Source: JBDTNL01 sp039933785
Lineage (GTDB): Bacteria; Acidobacteriota; Thermoanaerobaculia; Multivoradales; JAGPDF01
NCBI GenBank assembly: GCA_039933785.1
Contig: JBDTNL010000013.1
Location: forward strand, 1 to 64,000
DNA: 64,000 bases
Direction of reading: 5' to 3'
Position 1 is the stretch's first letter; each line of letters opens with the position of its first letter. A program made the position numbers and the translations under genes. Of the stretch, positions 53,245-62,385 are shown piece by piece. The notes under the pieces were generated by a model. The model worked only from the letters and a program-made list of their open reading frames with translations, did not search any database and had not been told where the DNA came from.

Positions 53245-54453
53245 CTACTCCGGCCGCTTGCCGGCGGTCACCAGGATCGACTTGCGACGCGGGAACGAAT
53301 CGGTCTGCAGGCGCAGGTTCCGCGTGCCGCCGTCGGTGAGGCAACTTGCGATGGTGAATGTCGGCGGATTGTCCTTCCGCCGCAGCATCGTGCCCGATGC
53401 GGCGAGCGCCATGCACTCAGCGGTCGCCGCCGGCACGCTCATCTCGATGCCGCGCAACGGCAGATCGTTGTTGTTCGAATTCACCACCCATAGCTTGCCG
53501 GCATCCTCCGACGCCGTCGCGGCCTCGGTGAACAGCCGCCCCGGCTCGATGAGATCGTAGGTCAACTTGTCGCCCTTCAGGCGGACGACCAGGTACTGGG
53601 AAAATCCGCCATCCTCCGGCCCTGCATAGAGCGGAGCGCCGGCCCCGCCGAGGATGAAGTAGTCGATACCGTCGTGGGTCTCGCGCCAGTAGAGATGCTC
53701 GTGACCGGAAAACACGGCCTTCACCGGATACTGCTTGAACAGGGCGTGGAGCGCGTCGCGGCTCTTGACCGGGGGATGGCTACGGCCCGCCTCCGGATCG
53801 ATCTTCAGCGACGAGTAGAACTCGGTGTGGGTGTAAAGGAAGATCGCGCGCGCCTTCTTGTTGGCCTCGAGATCTCGCTTCAGCCACGCCAGTTGCTCAC
53901 CCTTTATGTCGTCCTCCTGGCCTTCGAGGTCGGTGGACAGGGCGATGAAGTGCGCACCCGCATAGTCGAAGGAGCCGTAGGGCCCGCCGTAGCGCTCGAC
54001 GTACTGCTGCATGGCGCAGGGACCGCCGCAAAGCTCCGAAGCCGGGGGTTCTTTGCAGGTCTGTTCGCCATGGATCTCGTGATTGCCTGTGGTGTTGAAC
54101 AGCGGCACCTGGCCGAGCTTGGCGAGGGCCGCGAAAGCGTCGTGCTCCCGGCGTAGGTCAGCGCCTGAGTCGCAGTAGCCGTACACGGTGTCGCCGGACC
54201 AGATCACGAAGTCGGGTCGGATCAAACCGACCTCTTCGAACACGGTGCGAACCACGTGCGGCATGGGGGCGCCCCATCCGGTGGGCCGATTGTCGCCGGC
54301 CGCGACGAAAAGCACATCGGCGCCGTCCGCCGCCGGAGCGAGGTCGGCGACGATGCTCTTCAGTGGCTTGTCCGAGGATGCATGCACGGCTCCGCAGAGC
54401 AGTGCGAGGAGGGTAAACCCGAGTGCGATGCGATGGGTCGGGGTGCCGATCAT
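53245..54453 (-). CDS. secreted calcineurin-like metallophosphoesterase
   Basis: A 402-residue protein with signal peptide (IALGFTLLALLCGAVHA). The dinuclear metal motifs are GDNRPTG, IWSGDTVYG, TTGNHEIHG, LYTHTEFY and FSGHEHLYW. A C-terminal domain (about 290-400) of beta strands follows. ATG 54453 gives the signal peptide; the longer frame to 54828 does not. Substrate unknown. It is a single unit behind the DUF1015 gene (38-base gap). Confidence 0.88.
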   Translation of the reverse strand: MIGTPTHRIALGFTLLALLCGAVHASSDKPLKSIVADLAPAADGADVLFVAAGDNRPTGWGAPMPHVVRTVFEEVGLIRPDFVIWSGDTVYGYCDSGADLRREHDAFAALAKLGQVPLFNTTGNHEIHGEQTCKEPPASELCGGPCAMQQYVERYGGPYGSFDYAGAHFIALSTDLEGQEDDIKGEQLAWLKRDLEANKKARAIFLYTHTEFYSSLKIDPEAGRSHPPVKSRDALHALFKQYPVKAVFSGHEHLYWRETHDGIDYFILGGAGAPLYAGPEDGGFSQYLVVRLKGDKLTYDLIEPGRLFTEAATASEDAGKLWVVNSNNNDLPLRGIEMSVPAATAECMALAASGTMLRRKDNPPTFTIASCLTDGGTRNLRLQTDSFPRRKSILVTAGKRPE

Positions 54454-54491
54454 CGTCAGTCTCCTTGGAGTCGATGGTTCGAGATAGAGCC

Positions 54492-55754
54492 TCAGGCCAG
54501 ACGGCTCGAGTGCGCCGCCCACACCAAGCCCGAGAACACCTTGGGCAGGAAACGGGTGGATTTCGGCGGCAGCAGATCGCCGTTGGCGATCGCGGCGCTG
54601 AACTCCGCTGGTGTCATCGGCGGGATGAAGAAGGCGATCCGCACCTCGCCGCTCGTCACCATGCGGTGGAGCTCTGTCGGATCGGAACGATAGATCACCG
54701 TGCCGTCGAGGCTCGCGGACGGTTCGAGCTCGAGGCCGGGGAGGAGAGCCTCGGCGAGCAGGACCACGGTGAGATGCGCCGCGCTTTCGGTACGGCTCTT
54801 CGGTGCCGAAGCGGCATCGAGCTGCCAAATCTCGGGGCCTGCGCCGCCGCGCATCCAGACTCCGAGCGCCGGTTGCTCCGCGGCCGCGACTTCGGCGGCG
54901 AGCGCGGCGCCGTCCTTGGCGGAGGAGGTCCGGCGGCTGCGCAAGGTCGAGTGCAGACGCTTCAAGTCGTACTTCTCGTGCGGATCGGCGAGCGCGCGAT
55001 GGATGGGCTCGATGGCGAGGCTCGGCGCCGACAGGCTGGTGATGACCGCGAGCTTCGCCGCCGCGGCGGTGCCAGCCTTGGCCTTGGTCTCGCTCGCGTA
55101 CAGTGCGCCGGTCTTGTAGCGATGGTGTCCGTCGGCGATCGCGGCCGGCAGGTCGGCCAGCAGCGTCTTGTATTCACCGATACGCGCGGCGTCGTCCACG
55201 CGGAAGATCCGGTGATGGTGCCCGTCGGCGTCGAGATGATCGGCGAGTGGCGTCTTGCCCTGGATGTCCTCGGCCAGCATGGCGTCCAGCCGCCCGCCGT
55301 CGTCGGGGAGCAAGAGCACGGGCTCGAAATCGACCTTGGTCTCACGCAGCAACTCGAGGCGATCGGCGAGCGGCTTCTCCAGTGTCTGCTCGTGCGCGCG
55401 GATGATGCCGCTTTTCGGATTCTCGAAGCCCACCAGGGCGGTGAGCCCCAGCCGCACTCCGCCGCCCGCGAGCACGATCTCGTAGGGGTAGAGCGCGGGA
55501 GCGGAATCGACCACCAGCGTGCCATCGCCGAGCCACGCCTGGTGCAGGCGCGCGGCCTTCACATACGGAGTCGTCGCTTCGCCGGGCTCACCGGTCACGG
55601 GCTTGATGAGATGGGCGAATTGATGCGGCGCCGCAGCGTGCAAGCGGTCGCGCAGCGCGTCATTGATCTGATCGTACGGTGGCGCCACGAGCGCGCCGGC
55701 TTCGTCGGGCGTGCCGCTGTAGTGAATTCCCTCGAACGCGTACACCCGCATCAA
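54492..55754 (-). CDS. DUF1015-family protein
   Basis: A 420-residue protein whose segments VAPPYDQINDALRDRLHAAAP, KSGIIRAHEQTLEKPLADR and ADGHHRYKTGALYA mark DUF1015. The HHRY-type motif is a probable active site. The family has no firm biochemical role that I can confirm. It is co-transcribed with selD, whose stop it overlaps (ATGA at 55751-55754), which may be meaningful given that selenophosphate and phosphoserine chemistry are related. Confidence 0.85.
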   Translation of the reverse strand: MMRVYAFEGIHYSGTPDEAGALVAPPYDQINDALRDRLHAAAPHQFAHLIKPVTGEPGEATTPYVKAARLHQAWLGDGTLVVDSAPALYPYEIVLAGGGVRLGLTALVGFENPKSGIIRAHEQTLEKPLADRLELLRETKVDFEPVLLLPDDGGRLDAMLAEDIQGKTPLADHLDADGHHHRIFRVDDAARIGEYKTLLADLPAAIADGHHRYKTGALYASETKAKAGTAAAAKLAVITSLSAPSLAIEPIHRALADPHEKYDLKRLHSTLRSRRTSSAKDGAALAAEVAAAEQPALGVWMRGGAGPEIWQLDAASAPKSRTESAAHLTVVLLAEALLPGLELEPSASLDGTVIYRSDPTELHRMVTSGEVRIAFFIPPMTPAEFSAAIANGDLLPPKSTRFLPKVFSGLVWAAHSSRLA

Positions 55755-56812
55755 ACAATCTCCACGGAAGCTTCTCCAGTTAGCGTTTCACCGATCTCGG
55801 CCGCGAGATGTCCACTCGCCCGCAAGGCAGCGAGCAGATCGACTCCACGCGCCGCGGGGACCGAGAACAACAGGCCGCCCGAAGTCTGTGGATCGAACAG
55901 CAGCTCGGCGTCGACGGTCGACATCGAGGAGGGCATGCGCAACCAGGTCTCGATGCTGCTGCGATTGCCGCGCGTGCAGCCGGTGGTGACGCCCTGCGCG
56001 ACCAGTACGCCAAACCCGGGATGCACCGGCAGCGCATCGAACGCGATGCGCAGGCGTAGATTCGAGTTGCGCGCGATATTCATGGCGTGACCGACGAGAC
56101 CGAAACCGGTGATGTCGGTCGCCGCGCGCACCCCGTGAGTGAGCGCCAGGCGCGAGGCTGGACCATTTAAGCGCTCCATCTCGCGGAGCGCCGGCTCCAG
56201 GCCCTCGGCATCGATCTTGTCAAACTTGAAGGCGTTGACGAGCACCCCTGAGCCCAGAGGCTTGGTGAGGATCAGGCGCTCGCCGGGAAGCGCTCCGGCG
56301 TTGGTGAACAGCGTGTCCACGTTGCCGCGACCGATGACCGCCATGCCGAACTTGAGCTCGGGATCGCGAATCGAGTGCCCGCCGAGGAGCACGGCGCCCG
56401 CCTCGCGCAGCGCCTCCGCGCCGCCGGTCAAGATTCCCGAGAGCACCTCCTCGGGTACATCGCCGGTCGGGAAGCAGCAAAGGTTGAGCGCGAACAGCGG
56501 TTCACCGCCCATCGCCCAGACGTCCGACAATGCATTGGCTGCCGCGATGCGTCCAAACCGGCGCGGATCGTCGCAGAGCGGAGGAATGAAATCCGCGGTG
56601 GCGATGAGCGCCAGGCCGTCGATCAGATAGACCCCGGCGTCGTCTCCGGTCTCGGCGCCGACCAGCACGCTGCCGCCGTGCCGCGGTTCGAGGCCCATGC
56701 CGATCAGGGGTTGAACGAGCGCACGCAGGTCCGCGAGGCCGATCTTGGCGGCGCAGCCGCCGGCCTTGGCGGCCTTGGACAGGCGAAAGGTGGTGTTTCC
56801 CGTCGAGCTCAT
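55751..56812 (-). CDS. selD: selenide, water dikinase (selenophosphate synthetase)
   Basis: The 353-residue enzyme makes selenophosphate from selenide and ATP. KAGGCAAKIG holds C20 and K23, the catalytic Cys (not selenocysteine) and Lys of the family. TADFIPPLCDDPRRFGRIAAANALSDVWAMGG, LGGHSIRDPELKFG and TDITGFGLVGHA are the ATP/metal segments. Presence implies selenocysteine or selenouridine use in this organism, though no selA, selB or selenoprotein is seen here. It is divergent from nirK. Confidence 0.94.
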   Translation of the reverse strand: MSSTGNTTFRLSKAAKAGGCAAKIGLADLRALVQPLIGMGLEPRHGGSVLVGAETGDDAGVYLIDGLALIATADFIPPLCDDPRRFGRIAAANALSDVWAMGGEPLFALNLCCFPTGDVPEEVLSGILTGGAEALREAGAVLLGGHSIRDPELKFGMAVIGRGNVDTLFTNAGALPGERLILTKPLGSGVLVNAFKFDKIDAEGLEPALREMERLNGPASRLALTHGVRAATDITGFGLVGHAMNIARNSNLRLRIAFDALPVHPGFGVLVAQGVTTGCTRGNRSSIETWLRMPSSMSTVDAELLFDPQTSGGLLFSVPAARGVDLLAALRASGHLAAEIGETLTGEASVEIV

Positions 56813-56949
56813 GCGGGGATTCTATCGGGCCCGGCGGTTGGGGTGGTGTCCGGTACTACCCCGTCGCGCGTTGTTGGGGTTGTGCAGCCTGCATAGCCTT
56901 CAAGCGTCGCCGGCCACCGCGGCCGCTGACCTTCTGGGAGGGAACCCGC

Positions 56950-58116
56950 ATGAAGTCATCCACACTCATTCCTATCGGTCCCCTGGCCGCGCTCGTGGCG
57001 CTGCTCGCGGCGGGCTCGAACGCCACCGCGCAGGAGTACAAGGTCGGAGACCAGGTCTTCGGCATGCCGGCGGCGGAGATCTTTACCGAGGACTACCAAG
57101 GGCCGCCCGTGGTCGGCGCCGAGCTCACCCATTTGCCGTTTCTGGCACCGCTCGCCGCAGGCAATCACGATCATCACATCCGGGTCGACATCGTGGCGGA
57201 GGAGATCGAAGTTGCGCCCGGCGTGCGTTACGCGGCCTGGACCTTCGGCGGCAGCGTGCCGGGTCCGGTGCTCCACGTGCGGGAAGGCGACCGCGTGTTC
57301 TTCACCATGAAAAATCGCTCCGCCGACTCCGTGCAGGTCACTGCACCGGCGGCCGATGCCTCGCCGTTCCTGCAACAGCTCGCCGCGAACGACTATCAGA
57401 AGGCGACGCCTTCGCCCATGGGAATGCAGCACTCCATCGACTTTCACGCCGCCACGGTAGCGCCGTCCGACAAGTGGCGCATGGTCCCGCCGGGGAAGAG
57501 CATTCGCTTTCAGTGGGTAGCCAACTATCCCGGGGTCTACATCTATCACTGCGGCGCGCCGCCGGTGCTCCAGCATATTGCCATGGGACAGTACGGTGTC
57601 GTGGTGGTGTCGCCGCGCGAGGGCTATCCAACGGACAAGGAGGTAGCCCGCGAATACGTCATCGTGCAATCGGAGTTCTACCTCAAGAAGGCCGACGAGG
57701 GTGATCTGTATGAGTTCGACATGCCAGCGGCGCTCGCCAAGCAACCGACGCAGGTCACTTTCAATGGCCACACCCTGGAGCTCACCAAGCACCCGCTGAT
57801 CGCCAACGCTGGCGAACGTGTCCGCCTATACCTCCACAACGTCGGGCCGAACGATACCGCCAGCAACCACGTGATCGGCGCCATCATGGACCGCGTGTGG
57901 TACGAGGGCAATCCACACAACGAGATGCGCGGCATGCAGACCGTGCTGCTCGGCGCGAGCAACGGTGCGGTGGTGGAGTTCATCGCGTCCGAGGAGGGCG
58001 ACTATCCGATCGTCGACCACGAATTTGCCGACGCCAGCAAGGGAGCGCTTGGTCATCTCAGCGTGCGCAACCGGAAGGGCGAGATCACCACTCCCGTGGC
58101 TCCGATGGCGCACTAG
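56950..58116 (+). CDS. nirK: copper-containing nitrite reductase (NirK-like) with altered type 1 copper axial ligand
   Basis: The 388-residue protein has a signal peptide (about 1-27) and two cupredoxin domains. Ligands by alignment to known NirK: type 1 copper H161, C201, H209; type 2 copper H166, H200, H357; catalytic D164 and H307. The usual axial Met in HIASGMYG is replaced: here the motif reads HIAMGQYG, so Q214 takes the Met position and M212 is two residues earlier. It reduces nitrite to NO in the periplasm. A cupredoxin gene 9 bases downstream is a likely electron donor. A loop near 130-160 is longer than usual. Confidence 0.88.
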   Translation: MKSSTLIPIGPLAALVALLAAGSNATAQEYKVGDQVFGMPAAEIFTEDYQGPPVVGAELTHLPFLAPLAAGNHDHHIRVDIVAEEIEVAPGVRYAAWTFGGSVPGPVLHVREGDRVFFTMKNRSADSVQVTAPAADASPFLQQLAANDYQKATPSPMGMQHSIDFHAATVAPSDKWRMVPPGKSIRFQWVANYPGVYIYHCGAPPVLQHIAMGQYGVVVVSPREGYPTDKEVAREYVIVQSEFYLKKADEGDLYEFDMPAALAKQPTQVTFNGHTLELTKHPLIANAGERVRLYLHNVGPNDTASNHVIGAIMDRVWYEGNPHNEMRGMQTVLLGASNGAVVEFIASEEGDYPIVDHEFADASKGALGHLSVRNRKGEITTPVAPMAH

Positions 58117-58125
58117 ACTGCAACC

Positions 58126-58632
58126 ATGAAATCTACTCAGGAGATCAATCGAATGTTTGCCAAGTCAGTCAAGTCTTTCGCCCTGCTCGTCACGGCGGCG
58201 TTGATCGTGATGACCGTGGCGGCGCCCGTCCCCACCCTCGCCGATCCGCCGTCGCGGTTGATCAAGATCACGGCCCAGGAGACTCTCCAGTGGGACGTCA
58301 CGGAGATCTCCGCGACGCCAGGCGAGAAGCTGCGCGTCGCCTTGACCGCCCAGGGCGCGATGCCCAAGATGGCCATGGCACACAACTTCGTGTTGCTCGA
58401 CCTCGGCACCGACGTGAAGGCCTTTCTCAACGCCGGTTCGACGATGCCGGAGCTCGAGTACATCGCGCCGGCGCAAAAGTCCAAGGTGCTGGCGAGCTCG
58501 AACTTCGCGGCCGGCGGCGAAACGGTTTACGTGAGCTTCGTGGCGCCGGCGAAGCCCGGCAAGTACCCCTATCTTTGTACCTTCCCCGGCCACTACGCGG
58601 GAGGCATGAAGGGCTATCTCATCGTCAAGTAG
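58126..58632 (+). CDS. periplasmic cupredoxin (azurin/auracyanin-like)
   Basis: A 168-residue blue copper protein with signal peptide (SFALLVTAALIVMTVAAPV). Ligands: H86 in AHNFVLL, C151, H156 and M161 in YLCTFPGHYAGGMKG. The C-x4-H-x4-M spacing resembles auracyanin more than plastocyanin or azurin. It lies 9 bases after nirK and probably passes electrons to it. Its stop is 3 bases from that of the convergent NnrS-like gene. Confidence 0.9.
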   Translation: MKSTQEINRMFAKSVKSFALLVTAALIVMTVAAPVPTLADPPSRLIKITAQETLQWDVTEISATPGEKLRVALTAQGAMPKMAMAHNFVLLDLGTDVKAFLNAGSTMPELEYIAPAQKSKVLASSNFAAGGETVYVSFVAPAKPGKYPYLCTFPGHYAGGMKGYLIVK

Positions 58633-58635
58633 GAC

Positions 58636-59976
58636 TCAGCGCGCGTACTTCGCGGTCGCTCGCAGCGGTTCGATCAACCGCGCGAGCGACCCGGCGTTCA
58701 GCAGGGTGGCGATCCCCAGGCTCGAAGCGCCGACCCGCAGCCAGGTCGGATCCGCAGTCAGAAAGCCCCCCGCCAGAGCCGCGACACCGCAGAACCAGAA
58801 GAGCCAGCACCAGGGCTGGAGCACGGCCCGCGCCAGCAAGTGGGGAGGCGGTGGCGGTGACGGCCAGAGTGTCCCACCGAACGCGGAGAGCCAGGTGAAG
58901 ACCGGCAGCATGCGGGTCGCGACGCCGACGATCATCTGGCCGAAGAAACCCAGCAACCCAAGCGTGGCGTATGCCGGCACCAGGCGCAGGCGATCGTCAC
59001 CCGGCGTGCTCCATGCGAGATAGAGGCCCAGCCCGATCGTCAGGGCGAGCCAACCGAGCGCGGCGCCGAGGTGACGCAGACCCCAATCGGCGCGCGGCAA
59101 GGCCGCCGGTCGCGGCTTCGCGTGGCGCAGCCGCAGCATCAGCACGCCGGCGCCTAGGAACACCAGGGCCCCGCCCGCGAGCGCGGCGGCGATAGCGCTC
59201 GCGGTGCGTGCCCCCGGAGTCGAGAACGGGAGCGCGAGCGCCAGGCCGAGCACTCCCAGCTGAAGAACCACGGCGGCGCTGACGATGGTGCGCGCCCCCG
59301 GCATCGCGGCCGGCAGCAGCATCGGGATGAGCCGCTGGCCGAATCCGAGGAGCAGCATCGCCATCCAGCCGAGTGCCGCGAGATGGGCGTGCGCAGCGAC
59401 GTTCGAGAGGACCGAGCCGGGAAGAAAGTGCACCAGCCTGTTCATCGCCAGGGTGACGCCGACCAGCGCGGTGAGCGCCAGATTGAGTAGCGCCAGTCGG
59501 ATCGGGAGCAGGGTGTCTGGGGACAGCGGCGAAGCGGGCAGGCGGCGCCAGAGTTTCCATCCCACCCAGCCGAGCGCCGTCGCGGTGAGCAACGCAGATC
59601 CCGCGAGGCCCCAGGCCTCGCCGATCCAGAAGTGCCCCGCCATGCCGGTGACGCCGATCGAGTAGGCGATCGCGGCGATGCGGTCGGCGCGCCGCACCGG
59701 CATGGCGATGCGCAATGTCGTCGGCGCGATGGCGTACAGGGCGCCGAGGATCGAGCCGGTGATCCAACCGAGCGTCACCAGATGCACGACCGCCAGGGTT
59801 CGCCCCTCATACCAGGGGCCGAGGAAACTCCGCGGTGAGGCGGCGATCGCCGCGCAGGCGACGCCTAGGCAGAAGTGCGCCAGGCCGAAGTACAGAAAAG
59901 GGAGAAAGCGAGGGCGTTCCGGGTCGCTCGCGGCCGGCCTCAAGGAGACCGGCACGCCATCCCCAGGCAGCCCCAA
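58636..59976 (-). CDS. NnrS/heme-copper-like polytopic membrane protein
   Basis: A 446-residue protein with about 12 membrane helices. VHLVTLGWITGSILGALYAIAPT (His in helix 2 region) and AHAHLAALGWMAMLLLGFGQ (two His) look like the heme-copper oxidase subunit I/NnrS core. It probably carries heme and copper in NO or stress metabolism. It is last in the operon that starts at 62621, 2 bases after the radical SAM gene. Starts with TTG 59976 or a nearby GTG. Not a classical NorB, as the full catalytic His set was not identified. Confidence 0.72.
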   Translation of the reverse strand: MGLPGDGVPVSLRPAASDPERPRFLPFLYFGLAHFCLGVACAAIAASPRSFLGPWYEGRTLAVVHLVTLGWITGSILGALYAIAPTTLRIAMPVRRADRIAAIAYSIGVTGMAGHFWIGEAWGLAGSALLTATALGWVGWKLWRRLPASPLSPDTLLPIRLALLNLALTALVGVTLAMNRLVHFLPGSVLSNVAAHAHLAALGWMAMLLLGFGQRLIPMLLPAAMPGARTIVSAAVVLQLGVLGLALALPFSTPGARTASAIAAALAGGALVFLGAGVLMLRLRHAKPRPAALPRADWGLRHLGAALGWLALTIGLGLYLAWSTPGDDRLRLVPAYATLGLLGFFGQMIVGVATRMLPVFTWLSAFGGTLWPSPPPPPHLLARAVLQPWCWLFWFCGVAALAGGFLTADPTWLRVGASSLGIATLLNAGSLARLIEPLRATAKYAR

Positions 59977-59978
59977 CC

Positions 59979-61214
59979 TCAGTTCCTGGAGTCCGCGAGC
60001 TGGCCGAGCCGCCGTTCAAAGCCTCGCCGGAACACGGATGCCATCGCCCGTAGCTTCAGCGTTTGCCAGGGGAAACGGCGCGAGCTCAGGCCGCGGCACT
60101 CCTCGGGCAGCATGACCAGGCTGACGTGCACATTGGGGGCGCAGCCGATCGGCAGGCCACGCTCCATGCAGGCTTCGTACAGACGGCGAAAGACCGGCAC
60201 GAGATCCTCGGTGCGCGGCGGTTCGGAGTCTTCGAGATCGGTCCCGGTGAGCGGCCGAAACACGCATACCGTGGGAATGGCGCCCACCGAGGTGATCCAA
60301 TCGATGGCACGAATCGACGACTCCGCGGGTTCGAGCCCGGCGATGATCTCGCCGTTGGTGACCCAAGGCTCGTGGCGTGGACCCTGCTTGCCGAGCGCCG
60401 CGCAGTAGCGAATCGCCTCCAGGTAGAAATCGAGCCCGTACTCGGCGTCCTTGCCCGGGCAAATCTCGGCGAACAGCTTGCGATCGTAGATCTCGAAGCA
60501 GAAGGAGACCCGGTTGACCCCGAGCTCGCGCAACCCGTCGTAGCGGCGCAAGTCGCGATGCGGCGGCGTCTGCACGCCAACCAGCAGCCCGAGCTCGCGC
60601 TTGATACGCACGATGTAGGGTTCGAGGATGTCGAGATAGGTGTCGCCGTCGTAGTGGCCGGTGTTGAAGTCGACGTACGTGATGCCCGACTGATCGCGCG
60701 CCGCGCGCACCACCTCCAGTACCTCGTCCACCGACTTCTCGTCGGCGTCGTCGATGCCGAGGTTGAGACCCACCGAACAGAACTTGCAGTTCAACTTGGT
60801 TGGCTTCTCGGTCCAGTACTCACAGACCTTGGCCTGGTAGATCCCGAGATACGTGCCTTGCAGCGTGCCGATGCGGGTCATCGGCTTGCCGGTCGCGGTC
60901 GAGCTGTCGTACCACTCCGGCCGTGGCGAGAGGTCGATCGGCACCACGTCGTCGCCATTGCGGCGCAGCCAGTATTGGCCGCGCTCGCGGTGGACCGTGT
61001 ACGGCGAACGTTTGGTGAACGCCTCGCTTACGGGGATGTTGGTCCACAAGCCGCCGGGCAGGACGACCTCCAACCCGCTGCCGAGCCCGGCGCGGGTGCG
61101 CAGGATCTTGCGCCCGCCGTCCTCCTCGATGAAACAGGAGTCATCGAGCTGGGCGCCGTTGCAGTAGAGGTCGAGCTTCAGTAGGGCGGGGTTGGTGCGG
61201 AGGTCGTCGAGCAC
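59979..61214 (-). CDS. radical SAM protein with unusual cysteine spacing
   Basis: A 411-residue protein from GTG 61214. Cysteines C131, C143 and C146 (VCEYWTEK, then NCKFCSVGLN) give Cx11CxxC rather than the classical Cx3Cx2C. The following NTGHYDGDTYLDIL and VGVQTPPHRDLRRYDGLRELGVNRVSFCFEIY segments look like the radical SAM TIM barrel with SAM-binding motifs. An N-terminal domain (about 1-120) precedes the cluster. Substrate unknown. It lies between the Ric and NnrS-like genes, 8 bases after Ric, in the inferred NO-responsive operon. Confidence 0.75.
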   Translation of the reverse strand: MLDDLRTNPALLKLDLYCNGAQLDDSCFIEEDGGRKILRTRAGLGSGLEVVLPGGLWTNIPVSEAFTKRSPYTVHRERGQYWLRRNGDDVVPIDLSPRPEWYDSSTATGKPMTRIGTLQGTYLGIYQAKVCEYWTEKPTKLNCKFCSVGLNLGIDDADEKSVDEVLEVVRAARDQSGITYVDFNTGHYDGDTYLDILEPYIVRIKRELGLLVGVQTPPHRDLRRYDGLRELGVNRVSFCFEIYDRKLFAEICPGKDAEYGLDFYLEAIRYCAALGKQGPRHEPWVTNGEIIAGLEPAESSIRAIDWITSVGAIPTVCVFRPLTGTDLEDSEPPRTEDLVPVFRRLYEACMERGLPIGCAPNVHVSLVMLPEECRGLSSRRFPWQTLKLRAMASVFRRGFERRLGQLADSRN

Positions 61215-61222
61215 GGTCGTTC

Positions 61223-61924
61223 TCAGCCCAGGAGCGCGGCGGCGCGCGGAAAGAGGATGTTGTTCTCCAGATGCACGTGCATCTGCAGGTCGCGTTCGAG
61301 ATCCGCCAGCCCGACGTAGAGCCCGCGGAAGGTCATGCACGCGTCCGGCGGCAGATTGAATCCGCCGGTGAGCTCGCGCAAATGGGCGAGGGCATCGCCC
61401 GCCTCCTGGTGGTCCTCACGGAGGTGCGCGAGCTCGCCCTGGATCGTTTGCAGCGCCGCGGGCTCCTCGGCGAGCTCCGTTCCGAGCCGGGCGAGGCGCG
61501 GGAAGATGCTGCGCTCTTCCTCGGCGATGTGCTGCTCGAGTTCGGTGCGCATGCCCTGTACGGTCAGTAGCAGATCGGGAAAGAGCTCGGGATGACGGGG
61601 ACCGTGGCGTTCGTTCACCTTTGCCGCCATGGCCTCCAGGCGCGGCAGCTCGTGGCGCAAGTCGTCGTGATAGCGGCTGACGATGTGCTCGATCAGCGTG
61701 CCTAGCGGCTCATGGTTCCAGTCGGTACCCTCCGGCGACGGCGCCAGGGCGGCTTCGAGCTCGCCCTTGAGGGCCGAGAAGGGTACCTGGTGGCGGTCGC
61801 AGGCTTCCTGCAGTGGCAGCTTCCCGCCGCAGCAGAAATCGATTCCATGGCGCTGAAAGACACGAATGGCGGCCGGAGCGGCGGCGGCGAGCTCGCCGAC
61901 GCCGGTGGTGGGCGTGATGTTCAT
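61223..61924 (-). CDS. ric: iron-sulfur cluster repair diiron protein (Ric/ScdA/YtfE)
   Basis: The 233-residue protein has the ScdA N-terminal CCGG module (C31/C32 in FCCGGKLPLQEAC) and a hemerythrin-like diiron domain (about 90-230) with His/Glu in IEHIVSRYHDDLRHE, ELEQHIAEEERSIFP, EDHQEAGDAL and HVHLENNILFP. It repairs iron-sulfur clusters after NO or oxidative damage. AAGGAGG precedes ATG 61924, and the start overlaps the hemerythrin gene (ATGA). Confidence 0.92.
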   Translation of the reverse strand: MNITPTTGVGELAAAAPAAIRVFQRHGIDFCCGGKLPLQEACDRHQVPFSALKGELEAALAPSPEGTDWNHEPLGTLIEHIVSRYHDDLRHELPRLEAMAAKVNERHGPRHPELFPDLLLTVQGMRTELEQHIAEEERSIFPRLARLGTELAEEPAALQTIQGELAHLREDHQEAGDALAHLRELTGGFNLPPDACMTFRGLYVGLADLERDLQMHVHLENNILFPRAAALLG

Positions 61925-62385
61925 GAAGCCTCCTTGAGGTAGTGCGGAATCGCGGCCGTGTTGCAACGCAACGCCCACGCCTTGCCCAGGCGTTCGAGAT
62001 CGGCCACCGGCAGCAAGTGTTCGGCGAGATGGAAGAGCACAGCCTCTTCCTTGGCGAAGTGGACGCGGGAGAGTTGAGTCACCCGGCGAAGCGCGCGACG
62101 GCCTTGTTCGGCGTCGGGCGCTTGTTCGAGGCTGGCAAAGGCTTGGTCGATCTGCTCGTGTTCCTCGCGCATCACGGCCACCGGGCCTTGCTCGCCGAAC
62201 TGCGGCGCCAGAGCGGAGAAGAGCAGGTCATCCTCGACGGCCGCGTGCGAGAGCAGCGCTCCGGCGATGGTGGCGCCGGCGGCGCGCAATTCAGCCAGGG
62301 TCCAGTGCTCCACCCGGTGGTCGGCGTAGTCCAGCAGGCGGCGGAGCACGGCGTGTTCGGCAGTGAGCGCATCGGTGAGTTTCAT
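61921..62385 (-). CDS. hemerythrin-domain protein
   Basis: The 154-residue protein resembles the HHE cation-binding (hemerythrin) family: LTAEHAVLRRLLDYADHRVEH, HAAVEDDLLFSALA, EEHEQIDQAF, and VHFAKEEAVLFHLAEH, with the spaced His and Glu ligands of a diiron site. ATG 62385 overlaps the DUF1858 stop. Probable role: NO/oxygen binding or iron buffering beside Ric. Its C-terminus (ALRCNTAAIPHYLKEA) is an extra tail. Confidence 0.88.
   Translation of the reverse strand: MKLTDALTAEHAVLRRLLDYADHRVEHWTLAELRAAGATIAGALLSHAAVEDDLLFSALAPQFGEQGPVAVMREEHEQIDQAFASLEQAPDAEQGRRALRRVTQLSRVHFAKEEAVLFHLAEHLLPVADLERLGKAWALRCNTAAIPHYLKEAS

Noticed and set aside
55751..56812. Selenocysteine-containing SelD
   Set aside because: Residue 20 is an ordinary Cys codon and no in-frame TGA is present.
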